The position numbers were made by a program, and so were the translations under genes. From Talaromyces rugulosus (taxonomy: Eukaryota > Ascomycota > Eurotiomycetes > Eurotiales > Trichocomaceae): a stretch of 64,000 bases of DNA. Where the stretch lies: contig NC_049565.1 in assembly GCF_013368755.1 (NCBI RefSeq), positions 4,836,001-4,900,000 of the forward strand, given 5' to 3'. Within the stretch, counting starts at the first letter, position 1. Each line of letters begins with the position of its first letter. Shown here piece after piece: positions 37,166 to 48,465 of the stretch. The notes beneath the pieces were generated by a model that saw only the letters and a list, made by a program, of their open reading frames with translations, searched no databases and was not told the DNA's origin.

Positions 37166-38338
37166 ATGTCAGCCAAAACGATGGACGCCTTCCATGGGCC
37201 CGCCCTGCTCAAGATTGCTTCACCATGGTCCATGTTCGACCAGGCCTTCACGTCGATCATGGGCTATCCTGCCGACCAGTTCCACTTCAAATCCGGGGAG
37301 ACTCCCATGAGTACGTTCAAGGAGACTGCCATCATGATCTCCTTCTATTACCTCACCATCTATACTGGATGGAGGACGATGAAGAACCGCGAAGCTTTCA
37401 AGCTGTCCACATTGTTCAAGATTCACAATTTCCTCCTGACTGCAGTCAGCGGGGCTTTGCTGGTCCTCTTTCTTGAACAGCTGGTGCCCTCGCTCTGGAA
37501 CCATGGGCTATACAACTGCATTTGTAGCGCTCCGGGTTGGACTGACAAGCTGGTTATTCTATACTACGTAGGTCAACTTCCCCGATTATTACAATCTACC
37601 CGCTGACACATAACAGCTGAACTATCTGACCAAATACGTCGAACTTCTGGACACTGTCTTCCTCGTCCTGAAGAAGAAGCCCTTGAGTAAGTCCGCATAT
37701 TGTTTGAACGAGAGAATTTATCCACTGACCATCTTTCCAGCCTTTCTCCATACGTACCACCATGGAGCAACTGCGTTTCTGTGCTACACTCAGTTGAAAG
37801 GCAGGACTCCGGTGTCATGGGTCCCCATTGTTCTTAATTTGACAGTGCACGTGGTCATGTACTGGTACTACTTCCAAAGTGCTCGCGGCATCCGCGTCAC
37901 CTGGAAAGAATGGATTACCCGTCTTCAGATCGCTCAGTTCGTGCTGGATCTTGGTACGTACATCTAGAAATTGTGTCTGGAGTAGGGCTAACATCTCTAG
38001 GTTTCGTTTACTTTGCCACATGGGACTTCCATGCCGATGAGTGGGGTCTTGACGGTTTCCACGTCGGTCGATGCGAGGGCGAGCTTTTCGCGGCCATCAC
38101 GGGCTGTGTAACCCTGAGTTCTTACCTCGTGCTGTTTATCCTGTTCTACATTGCCACTTACCGAAAGTCGGTCAAATCCAAGGCCCGAAAGAACGCGGCC
38201 ATGAAGTCTGATCAAGTGGTAACTGCGACTGGTCGTGCTGCAGAGACCCTCAAGTCAGCTCGTAGCCGCTTGGGCCAGGCTAGCATGGAGTCTGTCGAAT
38301 CCAGCGCCAAGGGCCAATGGGCTGTTTCTCGTGACTAG
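37166..38338 (+). CDS. ELO-family very-long-chain fatty-acid elongase (3-ketoacyl-CoA synthase)
   Basis: Four exons: 37166-37567, 37617-37686, 37741-37953, 38001-38338; 340 aa. ELO proteins condense malonyl-CoA with an acyl-CoA in the ER membrane, the first step of chain elongation for sphingolipid and phospholipid acyl chains. All family motifs are present: KYVELLDT (about 140-147), histidine box HTYHH (161-165), HVVMYWYY and TRLQIAQ. About seven hydrophobic segments are seen. The C-terminus is Lys/Arg/Ser-rich ([15 protein letters not shown]), as in fungal ELO2/GNS1-type enzymes. Start [12 protein letters not shown] follows a long pyrimidine-rich leader. Chain-length specificity is not readable. 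Confidence 0.95.
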
Positions 38339-39283
38339 GGCTTTCGCAGTGTGACTGATAGATTATATTCTGAGAGGGATTTTTTCCATTCACGTGGCCC
38401 TTGATGTTCTTTCCATTCGTTGTTCATTGTCTAAAACACCTCGCTGAAAGGTCTTTCATACCTGTACCCTGGCGCAGCTGAGATTGTAATCAATTATAAA
38501 ATAGGTGCACATTCCTTAATTCGTTAATACCATTAATTAATCTGAGTTTATCCACACATTACTCTATGCCGTAGTATCTCTATCGTATCCTTTCACTTTG
38601 TAGCCTCTGGTTCCTGATCGAGATGCAACTTACTGGCCTATCCGACCGTCATACATGTACATGTAGTTAATATGCAAAGGGACCCAGTCTGGTCGCTCAA
38701 CAGGTGTCACCGCAATTCCATGTTCACAAACTTAAAATCCCGGACTCGAATACCTCGCATGCAGTCCAGACATGCATGCATGAAAACATCAATATTATGG
38801 AGAATCCCTTATCAGCTACAAGAGGCGGTATCATTTGATAGGACTGATAGCTGTCACTAGTCTGCATCGACTACGGAATACGTGTCTGTCAATGCCCTTG
38901 AATTTGATAAAGTGGATAAACTGATGTATCATATGCAAGCCGTAGCTTTTTCATTTGAGAATGTCAAGTCAAACCGAATAGGTGTTGGGGGCAATACATG
39001 TATGTAGTAGTTCCTTGTCCACCGCCTCATGGATGTGCCACTTATCCCAGCGTCATGATGTAAAATTGATTTGAAATAGTAAGTTTTTATTAATATGTAT
39101 CCAATTGTCTGCGCGATAGAGGCCCTATCTTACAGACCCCAAACTCTAAAGGGTTAAAGAAGAAAGAAGAAATAAAAAAAGCGCTCTCAACGAAAATCCA
39201 AAACGGTCAGTGCGACACGCACTGGCATCAGCTCCGAGTCGGGATTCGGTCTCTATCATCTAAAAAAGAACGCAATCTGAATA
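38339..39283. other. Convergent 3' spacer
   Basis: 945 bp, AT-rich, with several ACATG/CATGC palindromic words (38655-38664, 38758-38781, 38997-39004). No gene is seen. Confidence 0.55.
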
Positions 39284-40528
39284 TCACCACAGATCCCGAC
39301 GCAAAGCCAGTGCATCTGTATCAGCGGTGAACTCACCGTGCAGGCGATCCATTTCGGCCAGCCCCCTGGCAATCTCCATACCCCTCAGGCGTTCCTGTTC
39401 CACTCGCTCCCACGTCCATGCATCTCGATTAGGGCGAGTGTGTTGGCTTTCTGTACGCTGCTGCTGGCTCTGTCGTCTAGTCTTGCCATTTCGGATCCGG
39501 CCTTCTTCATCTTGCTCTATATCCTCTGTGTCGAGTGAAAATTGGTCCTTGAGGGTATCCCAGCAGCTCTCAATCTTTGCAACTAGTTTGAAGGGCAGAT
39601 CATAGATTTCTTCGAATTGCTTCGACATCGTAAGACTCCCCAGCGGCTCATTGCGCAGACTAGCCACGTAGTCCTCCTGACCCGGTCGTGGTGGCAAAAG
39701 ACCGGAAACCTGGAGCATAATCTCGGGGCACACGGTCCGACGGCCCTTTTTCCAGACACATTTGCTCAGGGCAGACGCAAAAATGGCATCTTCTTTCCTC
39801 GCAAGATCCTGCAGCTTCCCTTGTCGCGGACTATAGTGGGTTGGTGGTAGTAGAGTGAAACTGCGAGGACGGACGGTATCCTTGCGCACAAAGTGGGTTA
39901 CGGTGTATATCCACTTGTCATCCCAGGAGAGCACCCGCGTCCAGATCTCGTAGCTTTGGAATGGCTTCACTTCTTTCCGGAAGGTGCAGCTGACCGCTCC
40001 GAGAGCCAGCCCGATCAGGTCGTCTGAGACTCCGAGAATGCCAATCCTTTTGCGTGCGTTGCGCGCGTAGTCGACTCCGCTCGAAAATAGGGTGCACATT
40101 AAATGCGCTCGGGCTATGTCCAAGTCGGCAAAGTATGTGCTATTTGACTCTATGAAGAATTGTCAGATTCTTTTCTCCCGGGGTACCGAAGACAAAGTAT
40201 ACATACTATGGAGGTTGTAGTCCAACTCGCAGAGCGAATTTCCAGAGGAAAGTATCAGCGGCTGGAACAGTTGCGCTGGTGAAGCACCATCTTTAGATCT
40301 GTTTGATCGGAGTAGGCAACGATATCCTCGAAGGAGACGAATCTGATTATTGTTTAGCAACCCAGAGTACACTTTCTGAACCGGAAAATATGTACGTACG
40401 TGCCATGCAAAAGGGAGACTTTTAAAGTTGATCAACAGCAAAAAAGTGATAAACACTTTCCATATCAGCGACCACGAAATAGGGATCCAAAATTGGGCCA
40501 AGTGAAAGGGTTCCGCGTTCACCGACAT
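39284..40528 (-). CDS. THEM6/4HBT_2-type thioesterase-like protein
   Basis: Three exons: 40528-40400, 40342-40207, 40149-39284; introns 57 and 57 nt; 376 aa. An N-terminal membrane anchor (WSLIWKVFITFLLLINF, about 18-34) precedes LPFAWH and a hot-dog-fold thioesterase-like domain. Recognisable family positions are PLILSS, the ELDYNLHKSNSTYF join across intron 2 with LDIARAHLM following, and FRKEVKPFQSYEIWTRVLSWDDKWIY split over adjacent strands. Members of this fungal group are often labelled as capsule-biosynthesis or thioesterase-superfamily proteins; activity on acyl-CoA is inferred. The C-terminal about 80 residues are charged and Gln/Arg-rich. Close to P450 and elongase genes, so an acyl-lipid role is plausible. 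Family call moderate to good, function unproven. Confidence 0.82.
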
Positions 40529-42121
40529 TTTGATGATGTTGTCAAGGAGCGATGATACAAAGGCTCTATATACAGAGTCAACTTCGCAGAGACAGCGGGA
40601 TGAATATAGAGAGCAAAGTAAAACGCTGAATGAACGACTAGAAGCACTCTGTAAACTTCAAAGAATTAAAAGGACATCCGAAAATGCAATGTCAGGGATT
40701 GGCCAGGGATTGCATCGATCGATTTGACTTTCCGAAAAGAGAAATCCGATTACTCTTTGCTATCACATTTGCTTGCCGTCTTTCCTATTTGGGCGCACGT
40801 ATCTAGCTCACATTACTTGGCTTCTCTCCTAGATCCAAGAATTGTCACGGAGGACATAATAGGATGAATAGTCTGCCGACCATGCGTTAGGAGAGGTGAC
40901 TCCTCTCCTGCGCTGTCGTCGGCAAATGGAATCCTGTCGGGTGGCGTGCTTCTCCGTTGGGTGAGGGTTCTGTCCTTGCATATGCCATGATTCGAAATCC
41001 TCCAGGGAGAGAAACCCGCTAGTACGAAAGAACTACAGCTCCACGAGTGTTGAAAAAAAAAAGTAGAGATTACAGTTCGTGCTGCGTTCATGCGCTGTCG
41101 ATCTCGTGTATCGATACCTAGCCCTAATACCCGTAAATACCAGAAATACCAGTACAGCGCCGGCCCCGCTATCAGACGCGAGGGGGATCAATAACCTCAT
41201 CATCCTTCATCGCATCCGGAGACTCGAGGCCGATTAGCCGATCTTATCACCTGCTGTGGTCATACTATCATGGTTTGGATGACACTGACACCGCTCCATC
41301 CTCATTTCTCTTGCATGCATGCAAGCGCCTCTTTGTTTTGTTTTTACTGAATCCTGCTGGAAATGGCGGACTTGTCAATAATATGCCTCATTTCTTATCT
41401 GCATGGATTTGAAGATATTTCCCTTTTTCAGCTCGGCTTTCCGCTCGCGATTGTCCCTGCAGGGAAGAGACGTGTACTTCGAAAATGAAACCCCCACCAA
41501 GCTATTGGATTGCTTGAGCCAGTCCGATCCACTCTGGCCGAGCTCTTGAGGGCCGTGGGATAGGGATTGATGAGAAGAATCCAGGGACATGAGAACCTTT
41601 ATTCCTTTGAGACAAGGAGAATTGCACTATTCAGCGGATCTCATCTCATAGATCGGAGTGAGGAATGACGATCCGCTCCGGTTTTTCCGGCAGTCAAAGC
41701 GAGCCCAGACGCAATTTCAAGATCGTGAGCTAGCCATGTGCCTGCTTTTACCCCTAGCGTCATACCGCTCCTTTTGACGTTGCCAACTAATATTTTCCTG
41801 CAGAGGAGGCCCCATCCTTTTGATTAATCGTCTCCTTAGTAGACTCAGACTGCGTATTAGTGATAGCCCATCATTGATTCCCCAGTGCTTCATACAGCTG
41901 TCAAGGCTAGGCAATCCAATTTCATCATGTCCAGCTCCACTCAAAGGGAGAGAGGGCGCGTCCTACCTAGGCAACAGTGCTATTGATATTGTCAGCCGAA
42001 GTGCGCCTCAAAATACAGTAGCTTTCTTTTTTAATTTGTTTCCCGTTGCTAGTTTCCTCTTAGGCTCGCCAACTATCTGACGCAACTATATTCTCCATCG
42101 TATGGGGCTGGGTTGATCAAG
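40529..42121. promoter_or_regulatory. Divergent promoter region, thioesterase-like / MFS
   Basis: 1.6 kb between two divergently transcribed genes. A short direct repeat (AATACCAG twice) sits at about 41136-41152. No gene is supported. Confidence 0.5.
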
Positions 42122-44319
42122 ATGTCGCTAGACAAGTCCTCTTCTAGTACAGGTGCCGATGCGACTAATGACTCTCTTCCGTTGTCGCCAGTGCTCGAAT
42201 CTCATGAAGAAGAAAGCCGGATGGAAGATGAAGAACAATTTGCTGATGCGTTAGAAGACCACACAATGGCAGACGACATCGAGGAAAAGAATGAGGAATC
42301 CAAGAGAGACTCCAAGAGAGACTCGAAGATTGAGGATGATTTCCCAACCACCGTTTCCAACGTCGAAGTGAAAAAAGAGGAACCAGACATGGGAGACAAA
42401 GCAGTGAGCGCTGAGGACTCGCAAACTGCGAATCAGTTAGTTACTGCCCCCAAGGACGAGACGCCTCCGGCACAGGCGCCACCAGCTGAGGATTTGGATC
42501 GAATGACCAGACCTGAACCTCTAAGTACATCGGTGTTACTATTGGTGATAGTCGGGCTGTGTCTCGCGGTATTGCTTGTTTCCCTGGACAGAACAATTAT
42601 CACCACAGTATGTATATTCATAACATCCAAGAGCTGCTTCTGATAGACATACATAGGCAATTCCAGCTATCACAAACGAATTCAAATCCACTTCGGCAGT
42701 CGGCTGGTATGGTTCATCATATCTCGTCACTGCATGCGCGCTGCAACCCACATACGGACGAATTTATACACTGTTCAATGTAAAATGGACGTTCCTTCAA
42801 TCAGTGGCCCTTTTTGAGGTCGGAAGTTTGATCTGTGCTCTCGCTCCCAATTCAACAACCCTGATTATTGGGAGAGCTATTGCAGGCTGGGGTAGTGCTG
42901 GAATTCTCACCGGTGCATTCGTCGTAATAGCATTTGCCGTCCCGCTGGAAAAGCGGCCACTATACACCGCCGCAATCGGGATGATGTGAGTTTTGGATAC
43001 CAAATTTTGGTGTTTTTGTCTAATGGATCTTTAGGTATGGTGCAGGAGCTGCTGCTGGCCCTGTTCTCGGCGGTGTTTTTGCCGGTATGGTTAGCTGGCG
43101 GTGGTGGTAAGTCAATTTTTCGTCCTATTACCGGTATATTTTTGCTAAGATTTTCGGAAGCTTCTACTTTAACCTTCCTGTAGGAAGTGTCACCCTAATT
43201 GTGATTGCCTTCTTTTTCAAACGAGGAAATGTACCCTCCCATAGAAAGGCATTCCTCCAACGGATCAGGCAGGTCGACGTTGTCGGCAGTGCTCTGGTTC
43301 TCATGTCATTCACTATGCTCTTCCTAGCGCTTGAGTACAACACAGATGGATACGCTTGGTCTAGCTCTCTTATTATCGGTCTTTTCTGTGGCTTTGGCGT
43401 GACTTTTATCCTTTTCATTGGCTGGCAATGGCACCGTCAAGAACGGGCTCTTATAGTGCCAGAAATTCTCATGCGAAGAACTGTTGCTGCGGCCTGTGTT
43501 CTCGCATTTTTCATATATGCTGTCCTCATTCTACACGGCTACTACCTTCCGATCTGGTTCCAGGCCATTCAAGGGACATCCACGGAAAGCTCTGGTGTCA
43601 ACATGCTCGCCTACGTGCTTCCAAACGCGGTTTTCAGTTTGCTAACCGGTGTGTTCATCACCAAAGTCGGTTACTTCACCCCTCCAGCAATTGTCGGCTG
43701 CGCTATTACAGTGGCTGGTGCCGGCCTCATCAGTACTCTTCAGCCCACTACCGACACTGCCAAATGGGCTGGTTTTGTTTGTTTTGTCGCTGCAGGTATG
43801 GGCATGGCAATTCAGCAGAGTTTCACTGCAGTCCAAAGCGTGCTTCGGTTTGATCAAATCCCTATTGCCACTGCAGCAGTTACATGTTTCCAAAGTCTCG
43901 GTGGAGCAGTCTTCATTTCCATTGGCAATAGTATTCTTGTCAACGAGCTTCGTTCTGCTAGTGAAGCCAACCAACTACCGGGTGTCGACATTGGAGCTGT
44001 CTTGTCTGCTGGCGCAACGCAGTTTCGATCCACAGTTCCTAAAGACTCTCTTCCGGTCATGATAATCGTATACAACACGGCTTTACAAAAAGTTTTTCTA
44101 GTAGCTATTCCACTCGCTGGCATCGCGTTCATTTCGACCCTTTTCATGGAATGGCGCAGTGTGAGGGTGCCATCTCGTGCCAACTCAGCCACGGCTCCTA
44201 GTGAAGCGAAGAGCCTCCCCGTGCTTCCAGATGTTGAGGTCGAAACGAGGATATCGCCCATCTCGACAAGGATTTTCAGTCCGAGTAGCCGTGGGAGCAG
44301 TCGAGGAGTTAGTCGATAA
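42122..44319 (+). CDS. MFS transporter, DHA2 (14-TM) drug:H+ antiporter type
   Basis: Four exons: 42122-42607, 42657-42985, 43035-43106, 43161-44319; 681 aa. Start ATG 42122; the three codons before it open only from TTG. Residues 1-140 are an acidic, Ser-rich cytosolic extension with a duplicated SKRDSKRDSK block, long for this family. TM1 carries LVSLDRTIITTAIPAI (motif D1). GRIYTLFNVKW marks loop 2-3 (motif A region), RAIAGWGSAGI is motif B, and GAAAGPVLGGV is the antiporter motif C. The last intron ends at CGGAAG before CTTCTAC; this choice restores WRWCFYFNLPVGSVTL, the expected consensus. The C-terminal tail is Ser/Arg-rich. It likely exports small molecules or toxic compounds at the plasma membrane; substrate unknown. 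Confidence 0.93.
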
Positions 44320-45219
44320 TTCAGTACATAAATGCTGCCATTTTCTATATATGCAGCCTTTTACTTATCATTCATATTAATATTCTCATTTGTATTACTA
44401 TTATCTTAGACATATTGTTGGAGGCTTTGTTCTTGATGTACTTCAATGTTGTATAACTAGGGGTTATGTGACCTAAAATTTATTAATTTTACAAGCAAAT
44501 CATCTACTTTTTACTGTATACTATTCATCAATACATTCTATTAACATATATAAAAGCCAACATTGAACATTGAAAGCAACACCGCCATCATAATAAGAAA
44601 TAAAGATATATAAAATACCATAGGGCAAAAAGTCAAGAAGGATTTCAGAACCACCATTTTTAATTACTAGTAACTTCACTAACACAAATATACACGTAGA
44701 AGCCAGGGAAGATAAATATATAAACTATAAACTTTATAAATCCTGATAGGAGTATAATAGAAAACAAAGCCGTTGATGAAATCGCCGAGGAAGCTATCGA
44801 GTACGATACTGTCGGGTTCGAATTTATTGAAATCATAGCAAACGAAAAAAAATCGTTAGTCTTGGGTCGAGAAAATAAGGCCCAATAGCGGCAACCCTGT
44901 CCGAGAAAATGAATCGAGGCCGGCGATTGGGAACTTTCTAATTCCCTCTTGCACATGCTAGTCCGACCGGTCTATTCTCTGTTTTCTACGAGCAGATCCA
45001 ATCGCGGTTCATCGAGCATTGCCCAGATCATGATGCCTTCCATGAGACTATGCTTTGGTATTGGTCCCAGGACTTTGTGAGTATTGGAGCCGCAAAGCAG
45101 CAGGATAGAATCGATTACGATTTGCTCGAGTAAAAGCAGTCTTTGGATTTCTTGATGAAGCGGATAGAAGAGTAGATTGAGGACGAAAATACATAGAGTC
45201 CAGCTACTCATTGAACCGA
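44320..45219. other. AT-rich spacer with possible decayed coding segments
   Basis: 44320-44740 is very AT-rich. Two plus-strand stretches (about 44744-44888 and 44954-45127, different frames) have protein-like composition but end in stops, with further stops at 45167-45169 and beyond. Antisense frames of 83 and 98 codons overlap them. No intact gene can be supported. Confidence 0.4.
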
Positions 45220-45434
45220 TCAACCTTTCTCTGTCTTTTCATTCACGCTCCCTTGACTTTTAGCCGCAACCTCAAAAGCCTCTAACAACTTCCGCTCGGC
45301 TCTTTCCCGTGTCGAGTCGTCACGGTGTTTTTTTTGGCAACTTCGGCCGAAGAAGAAAGTTGCTGTAAAAAAATTGGACCTGAGGCCGACAGTTGCCTGC
45401 TCTCCCTTCTCAGGTCCGGGGCCTTTTCCGACAT
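45220..45434 (-). pseudogene. Small ORF broken by a one-base frameshift in an A8 run
   Basis: ATG 45434 opens a frame beginning MSEKAPDLRRESRQLSAS and running to SSSAEVAKK at a run of eight A (plus-strand T run 45328-45335). Just past the run the original frame turns unlike protein and stops, while another frame continues HRDDSTRERAERKLLEAFEV to TGA 45220-45222. The two halves would join with one more A (or two fewer), giving a product of about 71 residues, charged and helical. I do not recognise the family. It may be a true pseudogene, a sequencing or assembly indel, or a chance match. It lies between two convergent genes with its own 305 bp upstream space. Confidence 0.45.
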
Positions 45435-45738
45435 TTTATTGATAATTCCAAGATCGTTTCACGTCTACTCGGTGAATTAGGGGAACTGGCCTTCGTGCTG
45501 TCGCTAGCTGATTTTATCTTAGACCAGAAGAATTTTGGGAAGTTTGGTACAGTTGTATTGATCAATTGACGGGTGCTTGAGGCTTATCAATGCCTCTCCG
45601 AGGCCAGTTGTAGCCCGACAGCCGTTGTCATTCTCATAGTGTGCGGCTCTGAAACCGGCGTGATGCTCCCGCGAAGTCCAAGACCATTAATATGAAAAGA
45701 TCTAGTGTAAAAATTTTATCCATTTTTAAATTAAAGCG

Positions 45739-47204
45739 CTACACGTGTGGTACAGATTTCAGCCAAGGTACATCTGTGTAGCAGCCTGCCGGGAGAGCCC
45801 TCAGTGACATGAACATGAGAGCAAAGCAGCCTAGTCTGGCCAGCCCATATATCACACAGAGAATGCCCAGAAAGGAGCCCTCAATCTTTGTTTCTGATGG
45901 ATAAGAATTAACATAGCTGGGCAAACCCGGTATATCCAATCTTGCTAACCAGGCCCTAAAATATGGCAGCTGCATCACCAGGTATACAGGTAGACATAGA
46001 GAGAAGCTGACGATTGCAAGCACCCTCCAGGCAATTTTCTCAGCTTCTGTTGGAAATGCGAAATCCCATCTATCAATAGTTTAGCAGAATTCAGGGAGGC
46101 AGAAGCAAAAAAGAGCACTTACGCAGCAATATGAATGGCAGAAAATCCCAATGAGACAAAAAAGATGATAAAGTTGCTCAAAATCTCTTCTGAAATTGAA
46201 AATATTTCTCGGGGAGGTACATCTTCAGGCCGTAGATCCCCTACGTGGTCCTCTGGTTTCTGTTCCGAGAAGCTACCCATTCGATCTTTGAAGGTATGTA
46301 TAGTCTGAATCGGGTTCTTGCATGTCATAACAAGTAACCTCCACACCACCCAAGATTCTTTCTCTGCTTCCGAGGGTTTGTATTGAATCCATTCCTCTCT
46401 CTTCTCGTCTAGTAGACTCCGAAGCTCTGGCGCCATTTCATCACTGTGTTGCCGGTATGGTAGATGGATGATAATCGGTGCATTCATATCTTTGGGCTTG
46501 TTCCACCAAAGTGCATAAGAGCTATAAGCACAAAGAATGAAAGCCATTGTTGCAATTTCAAGCAGCGTAATGGGGAAATGGTACCCTGCTCTAGATACAA
46601 CGTTTACAACGGTCCAGGTACTCTGTATTAGACTGACCACCTTTGCGAGTGAGTCTGCCTTTGAGCGATCTTGGATATCGCGCTCGCTGAATAGCGGGTA
46701 TTTAATTATTCCGCATTTGACGAGGGTCTCAACGTGCTTGGATTGGACCGTGTAGATGTGGCTGTCAGTCGTGCGCAAAGCGAGGCCTCGCATGTTGACG
46801 CAGAACCCGTGGACCATCGTCCATTTGGCAGGTTTTGAAGTAGCCTCTTCACCTTCGCTAGATGATGGTCGTGATAGCGCTTCGTTTGGTGATCTCTCGC
46901 TTCTTCTATCAAATTCTGCCTGCCCGGCTTTGAAACGTGCCAGTGTCATTTTTGCCTTCAAATAGTCATCGGCTGCTGGGGTGATCAATAGCAGCTCGGG
47001 GTACAAAACGGTCAGAAACCAGTACAACACTTTCTTGCTAAATATTCTCCCAACCGAGGCGTGGCCTCGAGGGACTCCCAAGTGCAGAGCCGTCCACGTG
47101 CAGGCAAACATTGTAGTGAGACAAGACCACAATATGTCCCATGATGACCGCGAGGAGTCAGCATACTGCCAGCCCTGCAACGGTGCTAGAGCTGACGAGG
47201 GCAT
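45739..47204 (-). CDS. Fungal polytopic membrane protein of unknown function
   Basis: Two exons: 47204-46123 and 46069-45739; intron 53 nt; 470 aa. It belongs to a large fungal family known only from sequence. Characteristic pieces are SSWDILWSCLTTMFACTWTA with LHLGVP near the start, YALWWNKPKD in the middle, WDFAFPTEAEKIAWRV right after the intron, and the C-terminal run YGLARLGCFALMFMSLRALP then PHV. About six hydrophobic segments are visible, separated by a cytosolic loop of about 150 residues with a Ser/Glu patch. Start ATG 47204 is the first in-frame ATG; the frame runs 38 codons further up only from GTG, so an upstream exon cannot be excluded. Function, substrate and location are unknown. 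It lies between the MFS gene and the Zn2Cys6 factor. Confidence 0.82.
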
Positions 47205-47958
47205 TGCGTACTTGTTGTAACCATGTGCTTGTGGATGGAAAATAAGTTGTGTCGTTGCGGGGCCGACCGAAAGAAACTTAAGCTTTAAGCTTTTCTGGGA
47301 CCCGTGTGAGTACCACACAGTTTAATTTTTCCATTTGGGGTTTTTGGTCCCTATCTTTTGGCCTTCGAGCTCATGGCTTGCTACCTAGCTATGGAATTTT
47401 TGGAGAAATTTGGCAATGATTCAACTTGAATATTGGCCTGTTCTTCCTACCTACCCTCCTAGATGTCATAATACCCCAGCCACATATAGGGGGTAAACTA
47501 ACCAGGGGTTATCTTTCAGCCGCGTTGTGGAAGGGTGGAAGCAGTCTTAGCCATTATAGGGAAAGCTGGCCAGAATAGCCCTTTACAGCAGAGCTGAATC
47601 GATTCCGCGCAGACGGAGTAGTCCGTTGCTTTTAGCACTAGTTGTCGACATGCACCTAAATGCGAGATGAGGCCTGAGTAAATGACCATTGTTTTCTACG
47701 TAGGAATGGTTTTTTTTAAAAAAAAATTAATAATAAAAAATATCGAACAACCGAAAGATCAGGATAGAGAGAGAAAAAAAGAAGATTTTCCCAAGCGTGG
47801 CCGTGTCGCTTCTAAAGAGGCATGCATACAGAACGAAGCCTGTGACAATCTTTCAACTGATCCTTTGAAAGAATGCGGTGGACTGCATGTGTTAAATGAG
47901 TGACTTCGGATGTTCTCCTCATTGGCCAACTAGTCGCAGGTGTGGCGTCGGTGATCAT

Positions 47959-47996
47959 GGCTGAGCCGAATTTTTTCCTATTCGGGAAACTCAGCC
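47959..47996. repeat. Inverted repeat, GGCTGAG+CCGAAT arms
   Basis: The left arm GGCTGAGCCGAAT (47959-47971) pairs with ATTCGG (47980-47985) and CTCAGCC (47990-47996), with an 8-base loop and a 4-base bulge (GAAA). It could form a hairpin or present a CCG-N14-CGG dimer site. Confidence 0.6.
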
Positions 47997-48021
47997 TCAT
48001 TTAATTCCATAGTGCGAGCTT

Positions 48022-48042
48022 CTGCTCCTGCTCCTGCTCCTG
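48022..48042 (+). repeat. (CTGCTC)n hexamer run
   Basis: Three perfect hexamer units and a partial fourth in the promoter region of the Zn2Cys6 factor. Confidence 0.7.
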
Positions 48043-48443
48043 AATATTTTGAATTCAGCGCAAGTCGCAACAGACTTCTCTCGTTTCAACCTTGTCACAG
48101 CTACCCCCCCATGAGGGGTGACCAATCTCGTCTCATATTAGCCCCGGGGTGTGTCTATAGATCGGGATATGACGTACTAGTACACGAGAACCCCCTGCAG
48201 TACCATAATCCCTATAAACTGGTTGTCTTTATTTGATTGGATATTTTCTAGGTTGACTCTGTCTTCAGCCAAGGCCCGCCTCTTGACTAAGCCTCCGTGC
48301 ATTTCTGGAAGCCAATGAACGCAGCCAAACACAGAATGACATGCGCCTGCATATTAGTCTGCAGGTAAAATAACTGGCCGGTGTGGATGGTTGTTCTCGT
48401 TGGCTTATCTAGATGAATCTATATGAGTCTAGATGAGTCGAAG

Positions 48444-48465
48444 CCGAATAAATGTCCTTATTCGG
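48444..48465. promoter_or_regulatory. Perfect 8-bp palindrome CCGAATAA-N6-TTATTCGG
   Basis: Eight-base perfect arms separated by ATGTCC, giving CCG-N16-CGG. Two more ATTCGG copies follow at 48510-48515 and 48523-48528 in direct orientation. It lies 360 bp upstream of the Zn2Cys6 gene; Zn2Cys6 dimers typically read CGG triplets at fixed spacing, so self-regulation is a reasonable guess. Confidence 0.45.

Noticed and set aside
36631..37476. 281-codon frame overlapping the ELO start
   Set aside because: Out of frame with the elongase and composed of pyrimidine-rich leader sequence (Leu/Ser/Pro); it reads antisensically of no known protein and overlaps a certain gene.
43107..43194. Acceptor at CTGTAG for the last MFS intron
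   Set aside because: It gives the wrong frame; the acceptor at 43160 restores the conserved CFYFNLPVG segment.
44813..44830. GGTTCGAATTT resembling a tRNA T-loop
   Set aside because: No matching acceptor, D-arm or anticodon arm could be built around it.
45360..45382. 17-nt GT...AG gap as an intron restoring the small ORF
   Set aside because: Far below the minimum fungal intron size, and the joined sequence is less protein-like than a one-base repair at the A8 run.
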